Counted from the stretch's first letter, positions 25,235 through 34,776 are shown. The stretch is 64,000 nucleotides of DNA from JBDTDV01 sp039922875 (GCA_039922875.1 JBDTDV010000066.1:9010-73009); one strand, 5' to 3'. Notes: generated by a model from the letters alone, not told the origin. Program-made: numbers and translations.

Positions 25235-27772
25235 ATGTCTGCCCAAAAACTCACAGCCAAAGGCATGGTCGGTGGGCTCCTCGGTTTCATCGGAATGAGC
25301 GCGGTTGCGGGACTTCTGGTCACCGCCGCCGTGACCCCGGCACTTGCGGTGACCGGCATGGCCGCCAGCGACAGCATTGGCATGTTCGAGAATTTGCCCA
25401 GCTACCTTGAGATCGACCCTCTCGCCCAGGGCAGCACGATTTACGCCAATCAAGGCGGCAACGCGGTGCCGATCGCCACCTTTTATTCCCAGAACCGCGT
25501 CAACGTCGGCTGGGATGCCATCGCGCCGGTGGTGAAGGACGCCGCGGTCGCCTCGGAGGATCCGAGGTTCTACGAACACGGCGGAATCGATCTGACCGGC
25601 ACCATCCGAGGCGCGTTGATGACCGCGTTGCATCGGGACGTCCAGGGTGGATCTTCTATCACCCAGCAGTACGTCAAGAACGTCTTAGTGCAGAAGTGCG
25701 AGGCGATCACCGATAAGGCCAAGCACGACAGCTGCTACCACGAGGCAACAAAGACAACGCCGGAGCGCAAGCTCAAGGAGATGCGGCTGGCGATCAGCGT
25801 TGAGAAGAAGTACAGCAAGGACACCATCTTGCTGAACTACCTGAACATCACCGGGTTCGGCGGCTCCGTGTATGGTATCGAGGCTGCAGCTCACTATTAC
25901 TTCAATGTTGCCGCGAAGGATCTCAACCTCGACCAGGCCGCGACTCTGATCGCGATGATCAACAACCCGAACAATCTGCGCATCGACGAGCCCGCGAACA
26001 AGGTCAACGGCGCTGCCGATGGGTACAAGCTCACCAAAGTCCGCCGCGACTATGTGATCGACCGTATGGCGATTCACAAGAAGATCACCCCGAAGCAACA
26101 GGCCGAAGCCAAGGCGGCTCCGATCACCCCGGCCATCACCGAGCGACCTTCCGGGTGCGCGACGGCCGTGCAGTTCGCCGCCGGGCACTTCTGCGATTAT
26201 GTCGAGCACGTGATCAAGAACGACCCGGCGCTGGGCAAAACCTCCGATGACCGGTACGCCACGCTCGCCCGCGGCGGGCTGGGCGTCTACACGAGCCTCG
26301 ATCTCGATTTGCAGGCGGTCGCCCAGGATGCGGTATCGTCACGGATCCCGCCGACCCGCGACGGCATTGACCTCGGTTCGGCCAGTGTCTCCACCGAGCT
26401 CAACACCGGACGCATCATCACCATGGTGCAGAACCGGCCGTTCAACAACACCAGTGTCGAGGTTCCAGGCACGACGGCCGTCAACTACAACACGGATATC
26501 GGCTACGGCGGTTCCGAGGGGTTCCAGACCGGTTCGGCGTACAAGGCGTTTTCGCTGGTGGCCTGGCTACAGTCAGGGCATTCACTCAACCAAGTGGTGG
26601 ACGGGACCTCCAACCACCTCTCGTTCTCACAATTCCACAACAGTTGCGAAGACATCGGCGGCGGCACCTGGAATGTCGCCAACGATGAGGGTCCAGGCGG
26701 TCGGTACAGCGTGCTGGAGGCCACCGCGGAATCCGTGAACACCGTTTTCGCCAAGATGGGCACCATGATGGACCTCTGCAGCATCAAGAAGGCAGCGGAG
26801 TCCCTTGGCGTGCACGAGGCGAATGGCCAGCCGTTGCAGTCCAACCCGTCGTCCATCCTCGGGACCAACTACATCTCGCCGCTGACCATGGCCACGGCGT
26901 TCGGCGGGATCGCTAACGCCGGCAAGGTCTGCACTCCGGTGGCGATCGACAAGATCGTCAAACTCGACGGAACCGAACTTCCCGCCACACCCAGCACCTG
27001 CACCCAGGGGATCGACCCTAAAGTCGCCGCTGGTGTCACCTACGCGCTGCAGGGCCCGATGACGCACGGCACCGCAACCGCGGCCAATCCGCGCGACGGC
27101 ATCCCGATCATGGGTAAGACCGGCACCACCGACGAGTCGCTGGAGAATTGGCTGGTCACCTCGACCTCAAAGATCGCCACCGCGACGTGGGTGGGCAATA
27201 TCCAGGGCAGTACCCCGTTGCGCAGTTTGAGTTTCGACGGCACCGGCGGTGCCAACGTCAAGTTCTACATCGCCAGGCAGATCCTGACCGCCTTGAACGC
27301 CCGCTTCGGCGGCGACGCCTTCCCATCCGTCGACAACAGCCTCAGATACGGCGTCCAGGTGCAGATTCCGGATCTGCGCGGCAAGTCGTCGAGCGAGGCC
27401 AGATCGATTCTGGACGATCTCGGACTGAACTACCAGGATGGCGGAGCAACCGATTCCGAGCTGCCCTCTGGCCAGGTGGCCAGAAGTGATCCGGCGGCCG
27501 GCAGCAGCATCGGCAAGGGGTCGAGCGTCACGGTGTACACCAGCAATCAGTCCCTGATCGCGGTGCCCAACGTCGTCGGCCAAAAGCAGGGCGAAGCACA
27601 GGCCAATCTGAAAAGCTTCCAGGTGACCTCGGACAGCACGCCCACCCAGGATAAGAAGCTCGACGGCACGGTTGCCAGCATGACACCGGCCGCTGGCAGC
27701 TTCGCCAAACCCGGAACGCCGATCAAGCTCACCATCTATCAGTTCGGTGCCGCACCGCCGGGCAACGGATGA
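25235..27772 (+). CDS. Class A penicillin-binding protein (glycosyltransferase/transpeptidase) with PASTA domains
   Basis: The roughly 845-residue bifunctional peptidoglycan synthase starts at an ATG at 25235 (MSAQKLTAKGMVGG). One N-terminal membrane helix is followed by a GT51 domain (EDPRFYEHGGIDLTGTIRGA, QGGSSITQQYVKN), then a transpeptidase domain with SxxK (TGSAYKAFSL), SxN (SVNTVFAK) and KTG (MGKTGTTDES). Two C-terminal PASTA repeats begin at IPDLRGKSSSEARSILDDLG and VPNVVGQKQGEAQANL. All catalytic motifs are present. It polymerises and crosslinks the wall. It is followed in the same operon by a 4-bp overlapping metallophosphoesterase, a common actinobacterial pair. Confidence 0.95.
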   Translation: MSAQKLTAKGMVGGLLGFIGMSAVAGLLVTAAVTPALAVTGMAASDSIGMFENLPSYLEIDPLAQGSTIYANQGGNAVPIATFYSQNRVNVGWDAIAPVVKDAAVASEDPRFYEHGGIDLTGTIRGALMTALHRDVQGGSSITQQYVKNVLVQKCEAITDKAKHDSCYHEATKTTPERKLKEMRLAISVEKKYSKDTILLNYLNITGFGGSVYGIEAAAHYYFNVAAKDLNLDQAATLIAMINNPNNLRIDEPANKVNGAADGYKLTKVRRDYVIDRMAIHKKITPKQQAEAKAAPITPAITERPSGCATAVQFAAGHFCDYVEHVIKNDPALGKTSDDRYATLARGGLGVYTSLDLDLQAVAQDAVSSRIPPTRDGIDLGSASVSTELNTGRIITMVQNRPFNNTSVEVPGTTAVNYNTDIGYGGSEGFQTGSAYKAFSLVAWLQSGHSLNQVVDGTSNHLSFSQFHNSCEDIGGGTWNVANDEGPGGRYSVLEATAESVNTVFAKMGTMMDLCSIKKAAESLGVHEANGQPLQSNPSSILGTNYISPLTMATAFGGIANAGKVCTPVAIDKIVKLDGTELPATPSTCTQGIDPKVAAGVTYALQGPMTHGTATAANPRDGIPIMGKTGTTDESLENWLVTSTSKIATATWVGNIQGSTPLRSLSFDGTGGANVKFYIARQILTALNARFGGDAFPSVDNSLRYGVQVQIPDLRGKSSSEARSILDDLGLNYQDGGATDSELPSGQVARSDPAAGSSIGKGSSVTVYTSNQSLIAVPNVVGQKQGEAQANLKSFQVTSDSTPTQDKKLDGTVASMTPAAGSFAKPGTPIKLTIYQFGAAPPGNG

Positions 27773-28773
27773 CCGGGCGCGGGAGTATCGCACGATTAGC
27801 TCTGGGTGTCGCCGGCACCGCCGCGCTGGGTGCGGTCGCCTGGGGCACGCTGATCGAACGCAGGCTGTATACGTTGCGCCGGGTAACGGTGCCGGTGCTC
27901 GCAACGGAAGCCGCAGACATCCAAATCCTGCATCTCTCCGATCTGCACATGGCGCCGTGGCAGCGCCAGAAGCAGGAGTGGGTGCGCTCGCTGGCCGAAC
28001 TGAAGCCGGACCTTATCGTCGATACCGGGGATAATCTCGGCCATGACGACGGGCTGGACGGCATCCGGTTTGCCTTCGAGAAATTCCACGGCGTCCCCGG
28101 TGTCTTCGTCAACGGTTCGAATGATTACTACGCTCCGGTCGCCAAGAACCCGATCAAGTACTTCACGGGGCCATCCAAACGCGTCCGCCGGCCGGCCAAC
28201 CTCGACACCGAGGCGTTGACCAGCTACTTCACGGAGTTGGGCTGGCTGGATTTGAACAACACGGCTGACGCCCTTGACCTCAACGGCACCCACTTGGAGT
28301 TCTTCGGCGTTGACGACCCACATCTGCACTTCGACAAGCTCGAACGACTGACCGGAGCAATAGACGAGTTACGAGAGGGCGACGATTTCTCCGAGGATGC
28401 CGCCCGCTCGCGTTCGTCGGTCAGCATCGGTGTCGCGCACGCGCCATATCAGCGCGTGTTGAACTCGCTGGTCACCCATGGCGCGCAGGTCATTCTCGCC
28501 GGTCACACTCATGGCGGCCAGGTCTGCCTGCCCGGATTCGGCGCACTGGTGACCAATTGCGATGTGCCGCGCGGGCAGGTCAAGGGCCTCAGCGTCTGGT
28601 CGCACGCACTGCGCTCGGCATACCTGAACGTGTCTGCCGGGCTCGGGACCTCGATTTATGCGCCGGTGCGGTTCGCGTGCCCGCCGGAGGCGACCCTGCT
28701 CACCCTCACCGCAGCCGTCCCCGGCGTCACGCCCGGTGCAGTTGTCCCGGCCGGTGCGGACCATACTGGATAA
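27769..28773 (+). CDS. Membrane-anchored metallophosphoesterase
   Basis: The 334-residue calcineurin-like phosphoesterase has an N-terminal hydrophobic segment, then metal motifs LHLSDLHMAPWQ, VDTGDNLGHDD, VNGSNDYYAP (N in place of the usual GNHD), VAHAPYQR and ILAGHTHGGQVCLPG. It overlaps the PBP gene stop by 4 bp (ATGA). The role is probably cleavage of a phosphodiester in the wall or lipid (UDP-diacylglucosamine-like); inference. Confidence 0.9.
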   Translation: MTGRGSIARLALGVAGTAALGAVAWGTLIERRLYTLRRVTVPVLATEAADIQILHLSDLHMAPWQRQKQEWVRSLAELKPDLIVDTGDNLGHDDGLDGIRFAFEKFHGVPGVFVNGSNDYYAPVAKNPIKYFTGPSKRVRRPANLDTEALTSYFTELGWLDLNNTADALDLNGTHLEFFGVDDPHLHFDKLERLTGAIDELREGDDFSEDAARSRSSVSIGVAHAPYQRVLNSLVTHGAQVILAGHTHGGQVCLPGFGALVTNCDVPRGQVKGLSVWSHALRSAYLNVSAGLGTSIYAPVRFACPPEATLLTLTAAVPGVTPGAVVPAGADHTG

Positions 28774-28811
28774 GACCGCACGCTGTATGACCGCGCGCTA
28801 AGACCGCGCGC
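28774..28811. repeat. Short triple repeat GACCGCRCGC
   Basis: GACCGCACGC (28774), GACCGCGCGC (28789) and GACCGCGCGC (28802) follow the metallophosphoesterase stop. The origin is unclear; they may form alternative hairpins. Confidence 0.4.
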
Positions 28812-28896
28812 AATCGCTGCGTCATCTGTTCGCGCCAGAAGACTCAGCCATAGTATGCTCGGCCCTGGGAGGAGCGTCGGCACGCCTATGCAAACG

Positions 28897-28917
28897 TTAG
28901 GGTGAGGCGAACCTCAA
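28897..28917 (+). promoter_or_regulatory. DtxR/IdeR-like iron box
   Basis: TTAGGGTGAGGCGAACCTCAA lies 20 bases before the TetR start. It keeps most of the consensus iron box (AGG..AGGC.AACCT), with an internal GAGG/CCTC dyad at 28904-28915. This suggests iron-dependent repression of the downstream gene. Confidence 0.5.
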
Positions 28918-28937
28918 CTTAGATAAAGGAGTTCTGC

Positions 28938-29591
28938 GTGCCCGACAACGCTGTCTCGATGTCACCCCAGGAGGCCCTGCCCTTCGTTCGCACCGAACCT
29001 ATTCAGGAGCGGAGCGCGGCCAGGCTGGATGCTCTGCTGGATGCAGCGGCAGCGATCGTCGACGAGATCGGGTTCAACCGACTCACTACCGGCCTCGTGG
29101 CCGCGCGAGCGAAGGCATCGATCGGCACTGTGTACCGCTACTTTCCGGATCGACTAGTGCTGCTCCACGCGCTACGGAACCGGGAGATCCAGCGCTTCAA
29201 GGCGCTGGTGCTGGAGAACATCAGCCAGATCCCGCGGGGGAATGTCTCCGACGCGGTGGACGGCTTCATCGACGCATTTGTCAGCATGTACCGAAACGAA
29301 TCCGGGTTCCAGATCATCCGGTTCATCGGATCCGAGAACAGCCCGTCCGGCAAAAACGACCTCGTGCCGGTGGGATTCTTCGCCAGGGAGTTCGTCAGTA
29401 TCCTCGCCGCGGAATTCGGCATTCCAGACAACGACGAATCGATCTTCCGCACCGAAATCCTCGTCGATACCTGCAACGCGCTGGTCACCCGCGCGTTCCA
29501 AACCGATCCAGATGGCGACCATCGCTTCATCGACGAGGCCCGGGTCATCTCCCGTCAGTACGCTCGTGAACACTTCGACTCCGCAAGCTAG
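28938..29591 (+). CDS. TetR family transcriptional regulator (possible iron-regulated)
   Basis: The 217-residue regulator has a TetR DNA-binding domain from about residue 20 (QERSAARLDALLDAAAAIVD ... ASIGTVYRYFPDRLVLLHAL) and a helical C-terminal domain. The start is GTG at 28938, with AAAGGAG 7 bases upstream. The preceding iron-box-like sequence suggests expression rises when iron is scarce. No transporter or siderophore gene adjoins, so the target is unknown. Confidence 0.88.
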   Translation: MPDNAVSMSPQEALPFVRTEPIQERSAARLDALLDAAAAIVDEIGFNRLTTGLVAARAKASIGTVYRYFPDRLVLLHALRNREIQRFKALVLENISQIPRGNVSDAVDGFIDAFVSMYRNESGFQIIRFIGSENSPSGKNDLVPVGFFAREFVSILAAEFGIPDNDESIFRTEILVDTCNALVTRAFQTDPDGDHRFIDEARVISRQYAREHFDSAS

Positions 29592-29661
29592 ATCGATACT
29601 CAGCAAAGTCGTTTCCGGTCGGGAAAAAATCAGCTATTCTAGTTAGGGCCGCAAAGGCCAT

Positions 29662-29735
<74 letters not shown>

Positions 29736-29741
29736 CACGAC

Positions 29742-29770
29742 AGGGCCACAACCACTTGGGTTGTGGCCCT
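29742..29770 (+). terminator. tRNA-Pro terminator hairpin
   Basis: AGGGCCACAACC (29742-29753) pairs perfectly with GGTTGTGGCCCT (29759-29770) around a 5-base loop, 7 bases past the tRNA. Strong 12-bp stem. Confidence 0.85.
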
Positions 29771-29778
29771 TCACAGGT

Positions 29779-29826
29779 GTCGAGTGTTACAGCTGTCAAG
29801 TGTCACAGCTGTCGAGTGTCACAGTT
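29779..29826. repeat. Three 16-bp tandem repeats at the end of the coiled-coil gene
   Basis: Units GTCGAGTGTTACAGCT, GTCAAGTGTCACAGCT and GTCGAGTGTCACAGTT run in series. They carry the stop and last codons of the minus-strand gene and lie right after the tRNA-Pro terminator. Confidence 0.85.
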
Positions 29827-30120
29827 CCCGAGTGCGGCATCCCGCTCGGCGCGCAGCGTCTCCACCTCGGCGCGCAGCGTCTCCACCTCGGTACGAAGCC
29901 TCTGGATGGTGTCACGCGCCTCGTCCACCACTTCCAAGGCCATCGGCACGAGCGCGACCATGCGCAGGAGTTTGTCCTGCACATCGGCGTCTCCGGAGAC
30001 GATCCCGAAGGTGTTCTCGGCCAGGACATCCGACTTCGAACGAGTGCTCATGGCTCCCGCACCGGCGCTGAAAGCTACCCTTCGCACGATTTTCTGCACC
30101 TGGGCGACGTCTTCAGCCAT
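29803..30120 (-). CDS. Hypothetical coiled-coil protein
   Basis: The 105-residue protein has a C-terminal coiled coil in which a 7-residue unit is duplicated (RTEVETLRAEVETLRAE; 21-bp DNA repeats near 29855-29900). ATG at 30120 has GAAGGAG 9 bases upstream. The N-terminal half (MAEDVAQVQKIVRRVAFSAG) has no known motif. It may be an oligomerising regulator; no function is assigned. Confidence 0.6.
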   Translation of the reverse strand: MAEDVAQVQKIVRRVAFSAGAGAMSTRSKSDVLAENTFGIVSGDADVQDKLLRMVALVPMALEVVDEARDTIQRLRTEVETLRAEVETLRAERDAALGNCDTRQL

Positions 30121-30313
30121 GACTCAATACTCCTTCTCGGTTCCCTTCCGACCATAGACGCTTCTGCCGACGTGGCGGGCACCACGCGATCGGCGTTCCG
30201 CGCCGAAGCAGAGATCGCCGCCGCAGCATTCCCGCGGTGATGCGGACACCGGGTCATAGAATTACCGCGTCAACGTCACCGGGGTCGCGCATGCGGCAGA
30301 GAGCACGAGCGAC

Positions 30314-31012
30314 ATGAGCGATCGCGGCAAAGGCGCCTGGCGAATTTGGCTGCCCATCGTCGGAGTTGTGATGGTGATCCTCGCCGTCTGGGCCGCGGCC
30401 AGACTCAGGCCGATCGAGGTTCTAGGCAGCGCTTCGGATGACCAACCACTAATCTCCTTCGTCGGCAATTCCTTCGTAGGCGGCTCCTCGATGGATTCCG
30501 GGGCGACCTTCCGCTGGCCGTCGATCGTCGCGCGCGAAGTCGGTGCCGCGGCGCAGATCATCACCGCTGGAAGCTCGGGATACGTTACGCCGGGCGAACT
30601 GATGCAAACCTATCCGGAGTTGGCCAAGCGCATCTCGCCGAGTGCACGGGCTGTCGTGTTTCTGGGCAGCGACGACGATGCGAATCGCAGCTTCGATGAG
30701 ATCCGCGCGGGGGCACTGGACGCGTTCGCTACCGCCCGCGCACGCGCTCCGGAAGCCAGGCTGTTGGTGATCGCCACGTTCTGGGTGGATGACGACCCGC
30801 CCGCCGGCATCCTGAACTCCCGTGACGCCGTCCGCGCCGCGGCGGCCCAGGCCGGCGTCGCCTTCGTCGACCCGATCGCCGACGGCTGGCTGGTCAACGA
30901 TCCGGCGATCACGATCGGCTCAGACGGGCTGCATCCCACCGATGCCGGCCACAGCGAGCTCGCCGCACGGATCGAGCCGCTACTGGCGCAACTGCTCGCG
31001 CCAACCGGATAG
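30314..31012 (+). CDS. Membrane-anchored SGNH/GDSL-type hydrolase
   Basis: The 232-residue protein has an N-terminal membrane segment (WLPIVGVVMVILAVWAA) and an SGNH hydrolase fold. Block I is SFVGNSFVGG (GNS for GDS), block II glycine lies in AGSSGYVTPG, block III is VVFLGSDDDANR (for GxND) and block V is GLHPTDAGHSELA with the Asp-His pair. It probably deacylates or esterifies an extracytoplasmic sugar or lipid; the substrate is unknown. Confidence 0.8.
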   Translation: MSDRGKGAWRIWLPIVGVVMVILAVWAAARLRPIEVLGSASDDQPLISFVGNSFVGGSSMDSGATFRWPSIVAREVGAAAQIITAGSSGYVTPGELMQTYPELAKRISPSARAVVFLGSDDDANRSFDEIRAGALDAFATARARAPEARLLVIATFWVDDDPPAGILNSRDAVRAAAAQAGVAFVDPIADGWLVNDPAITIGSDGLHPTDAGHSELAARIEPLLAQLLAPTG

Positions 31013-31026
31013 CAAGAATCCAGTCG

Positions 31027-32334
31027 CTATGGCCGGCCCAGGCCCAGATATCTCCAGCCGGCAGCGCGCCACGCCACGGCATCCAGACAATTCCGCGCGT
31101 CGACGATAATCGGCGTGCGGACGAGTTTGCGCATCGCCACCGGGTCCAGCGCGCGAAACTCAGGCCACTCGGTGACCAGCACGAGGGCGTCCGCCCCGGC
31201 AACGGCATCCGTCACCTCCCGCGCGTAGCCGAGCTGCGGATGCAACGCCCTGGCGTTAGGGATAGCTGCAGGGTCACTGGCGGTGACCTGCGCCCCGCGG
31301 CCGAGCAACTGGATCGCCACATCCAGCGCCGGGGAATCACGTACATCGTCCGAGTTCGGCTTGAACGCGAGCCCAAGCACCGCGATCTTTTTGCCGTACG
31401 CGACGCCGCCCAGCGCCTCCAAGGTCAGGCTGACCACCCGCGCCCGGCGACGCAGATTGATCTGGTCGACCTCTTTGAGGAAGGCAACCGATTCACCGCG
31501 GCCCAACTCTTCCGCGCGAGCCGTGAACGCCCTGATATCTTTCGGCAGGCATCCGCCACCGAAACCGACACCGGCGTTGAGGAATTTCCGGCCGATCCGC
31601 TCGTCGAAGCCGATCGCGTCTGCCAGCTTGGTGACATCCGCGCCGACGACCTCGGCGATCTCGGCCATAGCATTGATGAAGCTGATCTTGGTCGCCAAGA
31701 ACGCGTTGGCCGAAACCTTGACCAACTCGGCCGTCGCATAATCCGAAACGATCCTGGGCGTTCCCGCCGCAAGTGCCTCGGCGTAGACCTGATCCAGAAC
31801 GGCGACGGCACGTTCCCCGGCAGCGTCGCCTGACACCCCGTAGACCAGGCGATCCGGTTTGATCGTGTCGCTGACCGCGAACCCCTCGCGCAGAAACTCC
31901 GGGTTCCATACCAGCGTCGCCCCCGACGCGACGACGCGCTCGGCCAGCCGGGCCGCCGTCCCGACCGGGACGGTGCTTTTGCCAACGACCAAGTCCCCGG
32001 AGGCCACGTGTGGAAGCAGGCCGTCCACGGCCGCGTTGACGAAGCTCAACTCGGCCGCGTACCCCTCGGCCTTCTGCGGGGTACCGACCGCGATGAAATG
32101 CACCGCGCTGCCGGCTGCATCCGCGATATCGGAACTGAATCGCAGCCGTCCGGCCGCGATGGCCGACTCAAGGATGCCGGAAAGGCCCGGTTCGAAGAAT
32201 GGCGGGTCGCCCACTGCCAACCGCGCAATTTTCGTCTTGTCGTGGTCGATGCCGATGACCTCGTGGCCGAGTTGTGCCATCGCGCAGGCGTGCACTGCGC
32301 CCAGATAACCGCACCCGATGACTGAAATCTTCAT
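31027..32334 (-). CDS. UDP-glucose 6-dehydrogenase
   Basis: The 435-residue enzyme has Rossmann motif ISVIGCGYLGAVHACAMAQL, VGTPQKAEGYAAELSFV, the catalytic cysteine in GFGGGCLPKDIRAF and C-terminal LGLAFKPNSDDVRDSPAL. It oxidises UDP-glucose to UDP-glucuronate in two NAD-dependent steps for exopolysaccharide or wall glycans. It is convergent with the SGNH gene and 12 bp downstream of tdk. Confidence 0.94.
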   Translation of the reverse strand: MKISVIGCGYLGAVHACAMAQLGHEVIGIDHDKTKIARLAVGDPPFFEPGLSGILESAIAAGRLRFSSDIADAAGSAVHFIAVGTPQKAEGYAAELSFVNAAVDGLLPHVASGDLVVGKSTVPVGTAARLAERVVASGATLVWNPEFLREGFAVSDTIKPDRLVYGVSGDAAGERAVAVLDQVYAEALAAGTPRIVSDYATAELVKVSANAFLATKISFINAMAEIAEVVGADVTKLADAIGFDERIGRKFLNAGVGFGGGCLPKDIRAFTARAEELGRGESVAFLKEVDQINLRRRARVVSLTLEALGGVAYGKKIAVLGLAFKPNSDDVRDSPALDVAIQLLGRGAQVTASDPAAIPNARALHPQLGYAREVTDAVAGADALVLVTEWPEFRALDPVAMRKLVRTPIIVDARNCLDAVAWRAAGWRYLGLGRP

Positions 32335-32346
32335 TAGCCTGCAAGT

Positions 32347-33027
32347 CTAGGTGAAGTCGGGGTCCGGCTCTGCGGAGTACGCGGAGCCGGAAACCGCCTC
32401 CACCGGCCAGCGTCTGCGACCGTTGTTCAGCACTCCCTGACTTTCCTGCAGATAGCAGGCGCCGCACAGCGCCTCGTAGGAAACGGATGCGCCATCGATG
32501 GCGACCTGATCCCCGGAAAACACGAACACGTCATCGACCTTGCGGGCGTTGAACACCGCCTTGCGACCACAGCGGCAGATGGTCTTCAGCTCCTCAAGGC
32601 TGTGCGCAATCTCCAACAACCTCCGGCTTCCGGGAAAGGCGACCGTCTGAAAGTCGGTCCGGATGCCGTAGGCCAGCACCGGGATATTCTCCAGAATAGC
32701 GATCCGCAGCAGGTCGTCCACCTGCGCCTCGGTGAGGAATTGGGCTTCGTCGACCAGCACGGCGCTGACGTCGCGCTGAAAGCGCGTGATCGTGCGCTGG
32801 CGATGTTGCTGGAATGTGCTGTAGGCGTCGCTCTGGGGACCGAGCAGAAAATCGACCTGCCGCTGGACCCCGAGGCGGGACAGGATGCCCATATCACCCT
32901 TGGTATCCACGGCGGGCTTCGTCAGCAGAACGCGATGCCCGCGCTCCTCGTAGTTGTGCGCAGCCTGGAGCATGGCGGTAGATTTGCCGCTGTTCATCGC
33001 TCCGAACCGGAAATAGAGTTTTGCCAT
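32347..33027 (-). CDS. tdk: Thymidine kinase
   Basis: The 226-residue TK1-type enzyme has P-loop YFRFGAMNSGKSTAMLQ, the Walker B/DEAQ segment VLVDEAQFL, the lasso/Zn region ICRCGRKA and CGACYLQ (four cysteines) and the catalytic Glu in DEAQ. It salvages thymidine to dTMP, complementing the tmk pathway. Downstream of it is the UDP-glucose dehydrogenase gene. Confidence 0.95.
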   Translation of the reverse strand: MAKLYFRFGAMNSGKSTAMLQAAHNYEERGHRVLLTKPAVDTKGDMGILSRLGVQRQVDFLLGPQSDAYSTFQQHRQRTITRFQRDVSAVLVDEAQFLTEAQVDDLLRIAILENIPVLAYGIRTDFQTVAFPGSRRLLEIAHSLEELKTICRCGRKAVFNARKVDDVFVFSGDQVAIDGASVSYEALCGACYLQESQGVLNNGRRRWPVEAVSGSAYSAEPDPDFT

Positions 33028-33087
33028 TCATCTACGGTATCCGGCGCAGCGGATCCGCGCGGGCGCGGCGCTCCGGGCGCCATCCGG

Positions 33088-34677
33088 TCAATTCAGGCCG
33101 ACCGTACGACGAACCGTCTCGAAATCAACCAGTTCCAGCCGGGCGGTGCCGTCAGCGTCGTGCGCCAGTTTGACAGCGCTCTCCACAAGCAATCCACCCG
33201 CGATGACGTAGCTGCCGTCGGGCATGGCCAACAGCGGAAAGACTCGTGGACCGCGCCGCAGGTACAGGTTTCGACCGCTGCGGGTGAGAGTGTATCCGCC
33301 CTCGTAGTAGCCGAGGTAGGGTGCGACGGCGACCGCGTTCACCGGCCGAGCCTGTGCGCCGAGCTTGCTCAGCTTCTCGAACACACTTCGGCTCGCGGCA
33401 AGGATCTTGTCTGGTACGTCGGCGTTCAGCCCGAGCCGCTCGCTCAAGAGCAGGTTGAGCACATAAGAGTAGAACAGCGTTCCGGTCGGGCCTGGATTCA
33501 TGCTGTTGAGCACCACGAGGCCGAGATCGTGCTCGGGCACGAATCCGATGTACGACGTGAACCCATCGATCCCGCCGGTGTGGGAGATCAGGGACGCTCC
33601 GTCGGTGAACTTCTCGTGGGACCAGCCCATACCGTAGCCCGCGCTTTCCGCATCAGGATCGTATTCCGCTGAGACGGGTACAGAGATGTGTATCTTCCAA
33701 CACTCGGCAAGGTTTGCTGCAGACACTACCCGCCTGTCGCTGACCGCTGCTCCCTGGCGCAGTTGCAGCCGCACGTACGCGGCCATGTCATTCAGGGTGG
33801 CCAATGTCCCGCCGACCGGCGCATAGCTGCCGACCGGACCGTAGGGAAGGGTGGACATCTTCCCGCGCAGGTCGGGGCCATTGCCGGCCGCGTAGTTGCT
33901 CACTATTCCGCGCGGATCATCCGCGATGCGTGCCCCTTTCATTCCGGTCGGCTCGAAGACCCTTTTCCGCATCGCCTCGGCATACGCCGCACTCAGGTCG
34001 GCCTCGGCAACACCCGCGGCGAGAAACGGCAGGTAGCCGCCCACGGCATACACGGTGTTGTTGTAGAAGAACTGTTTTTCCGGCACATCAATGACGGGCA
34101 AGTTCACGATCGACTGCAGAAGCTGGCCCGCGCTGGGGTCGCCTTCATGCAGGCCGGAAAGGGCGGCCGGCTCGCCGATTCCCGAGGCCATTCCCAACAG
34201 GTCGCGAACCCGCAACGTCTGAGTGAGCTCGCTGGTCGGCGCCCGGAAGGCGGGCCAGGCGTCGATAACCGGTTGGTCCCAGCTCAGCTTCCCCTCGTCG
34301 ACGTACGTCGCGACTAGCAGCGACGACATCGATTTTGTGATGGACGCGACCAGGAAGTGTGTGTCGGCCGTCACCGCAGTCGATCGCCGCAGCTGCCGAA
34401 CTCCGAACATCTTGGTGTGCAGTACCTGACCGGCGCTCACGACCGCGACGGCACCGCCGACCAAGTGCATCTGTTCGAACGCCGATGTAATGGCCTTGTC
34501 GAATGCCCTCCAGCTGTTGGCGGATTCGGACCGAGCGACACCAGCCGCTGGCAGGGAGGGCCCTCCGGCGCTGGCCGCCCCGCCAACGCCTACCGCCCCG
34601 CCAACGCCTACCGCCACTCCCCCGGCGACCAAACCCTTCAGCAGGCTTCGGCGGGGCATTCCGGAAGGGGCGTCCAT
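33088..34677 (-). CDS. Tat-exported serine hydrolase, beta-lactamase/PBP4* family
   Basis: The 529-residue protein starts with a twin-arginine-like signal (RRSLLKGLVAGGVAVGVGG) containing an AVGVGG duplication coded by an 18-bp DNA repeat (about 34582-34617). The class C beta-lactamase-like fold shows SxxK (VASITKSMSSL), a YNN motif (FFYNNTVYAVGG) and HTGG (ISHTGGIDGFTSY). The C-terminal extension is of the family seen in long esterase-type members. It is likely a secreted esterase or D-peptidase. ATG at 34677 with AGGTGA upstream. Confidence 0.88.
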   Translation of the reverse strand: MDAPSGMPRRSLLKGLVAGGVAVGVGGAVGVGGAASAGGPSLPAAGVARSESANSWRAFDKAITSAFEQMHLVGGAVAVVSAGQVLHTKMFGVRQLRRSTAVTADTHFLVASITKSMSSLLVATYVDEGKLSWDQPVIDAWPAFRAPTSELTQTLRVRDLLGMASGIGEPAALSGLHEGDPSAGQLLQSIVNLPVIDVPEKQFFYNNTVYAVGGYLPFLAAGVAEADLSAAYAEAMRKRVFEPTGMKGARIADDPRGIVSNYAAGNGPDLRGKMSTLPYGPVGSYAPVGGTLATLNDMAAYVRLQLRQGAAVSDRRVVSAANLAECWKIHISVPVSAEYDPDAESAGYGMGWSHEKFTDGASLISHTGGIDGFTSYIGFVPEHDLGLVVLNSMNPGPTGTLFYSYVLNLLLSERLGLNADVPDKILAASRSVFEKLSKLGAQARPVNAVAVAPYLGYYEGGYTLTRSGRNLYLRRGPRVFPLLAMPDGSYVIAGGLLVESAVKLAHDADGTARLELVDFETVRRTVGLN

Positions 34678-34776
34678 GTGTCACCTGTAGGTTCGCTCTG
34701 GCCCCCCTGAACGGCGAGCGTCAATCGCCAAAGCGTAGCAGGAGCGCGCGGCGGGGGCAGCCAGAACTGTGCCCGG

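Noticed and set aside
29779..29826. CRISPR-like array
   Set aside because: The repeats are directly adjacent (no spacers), only three copies, and part of a coding end; no cas genes in the window.
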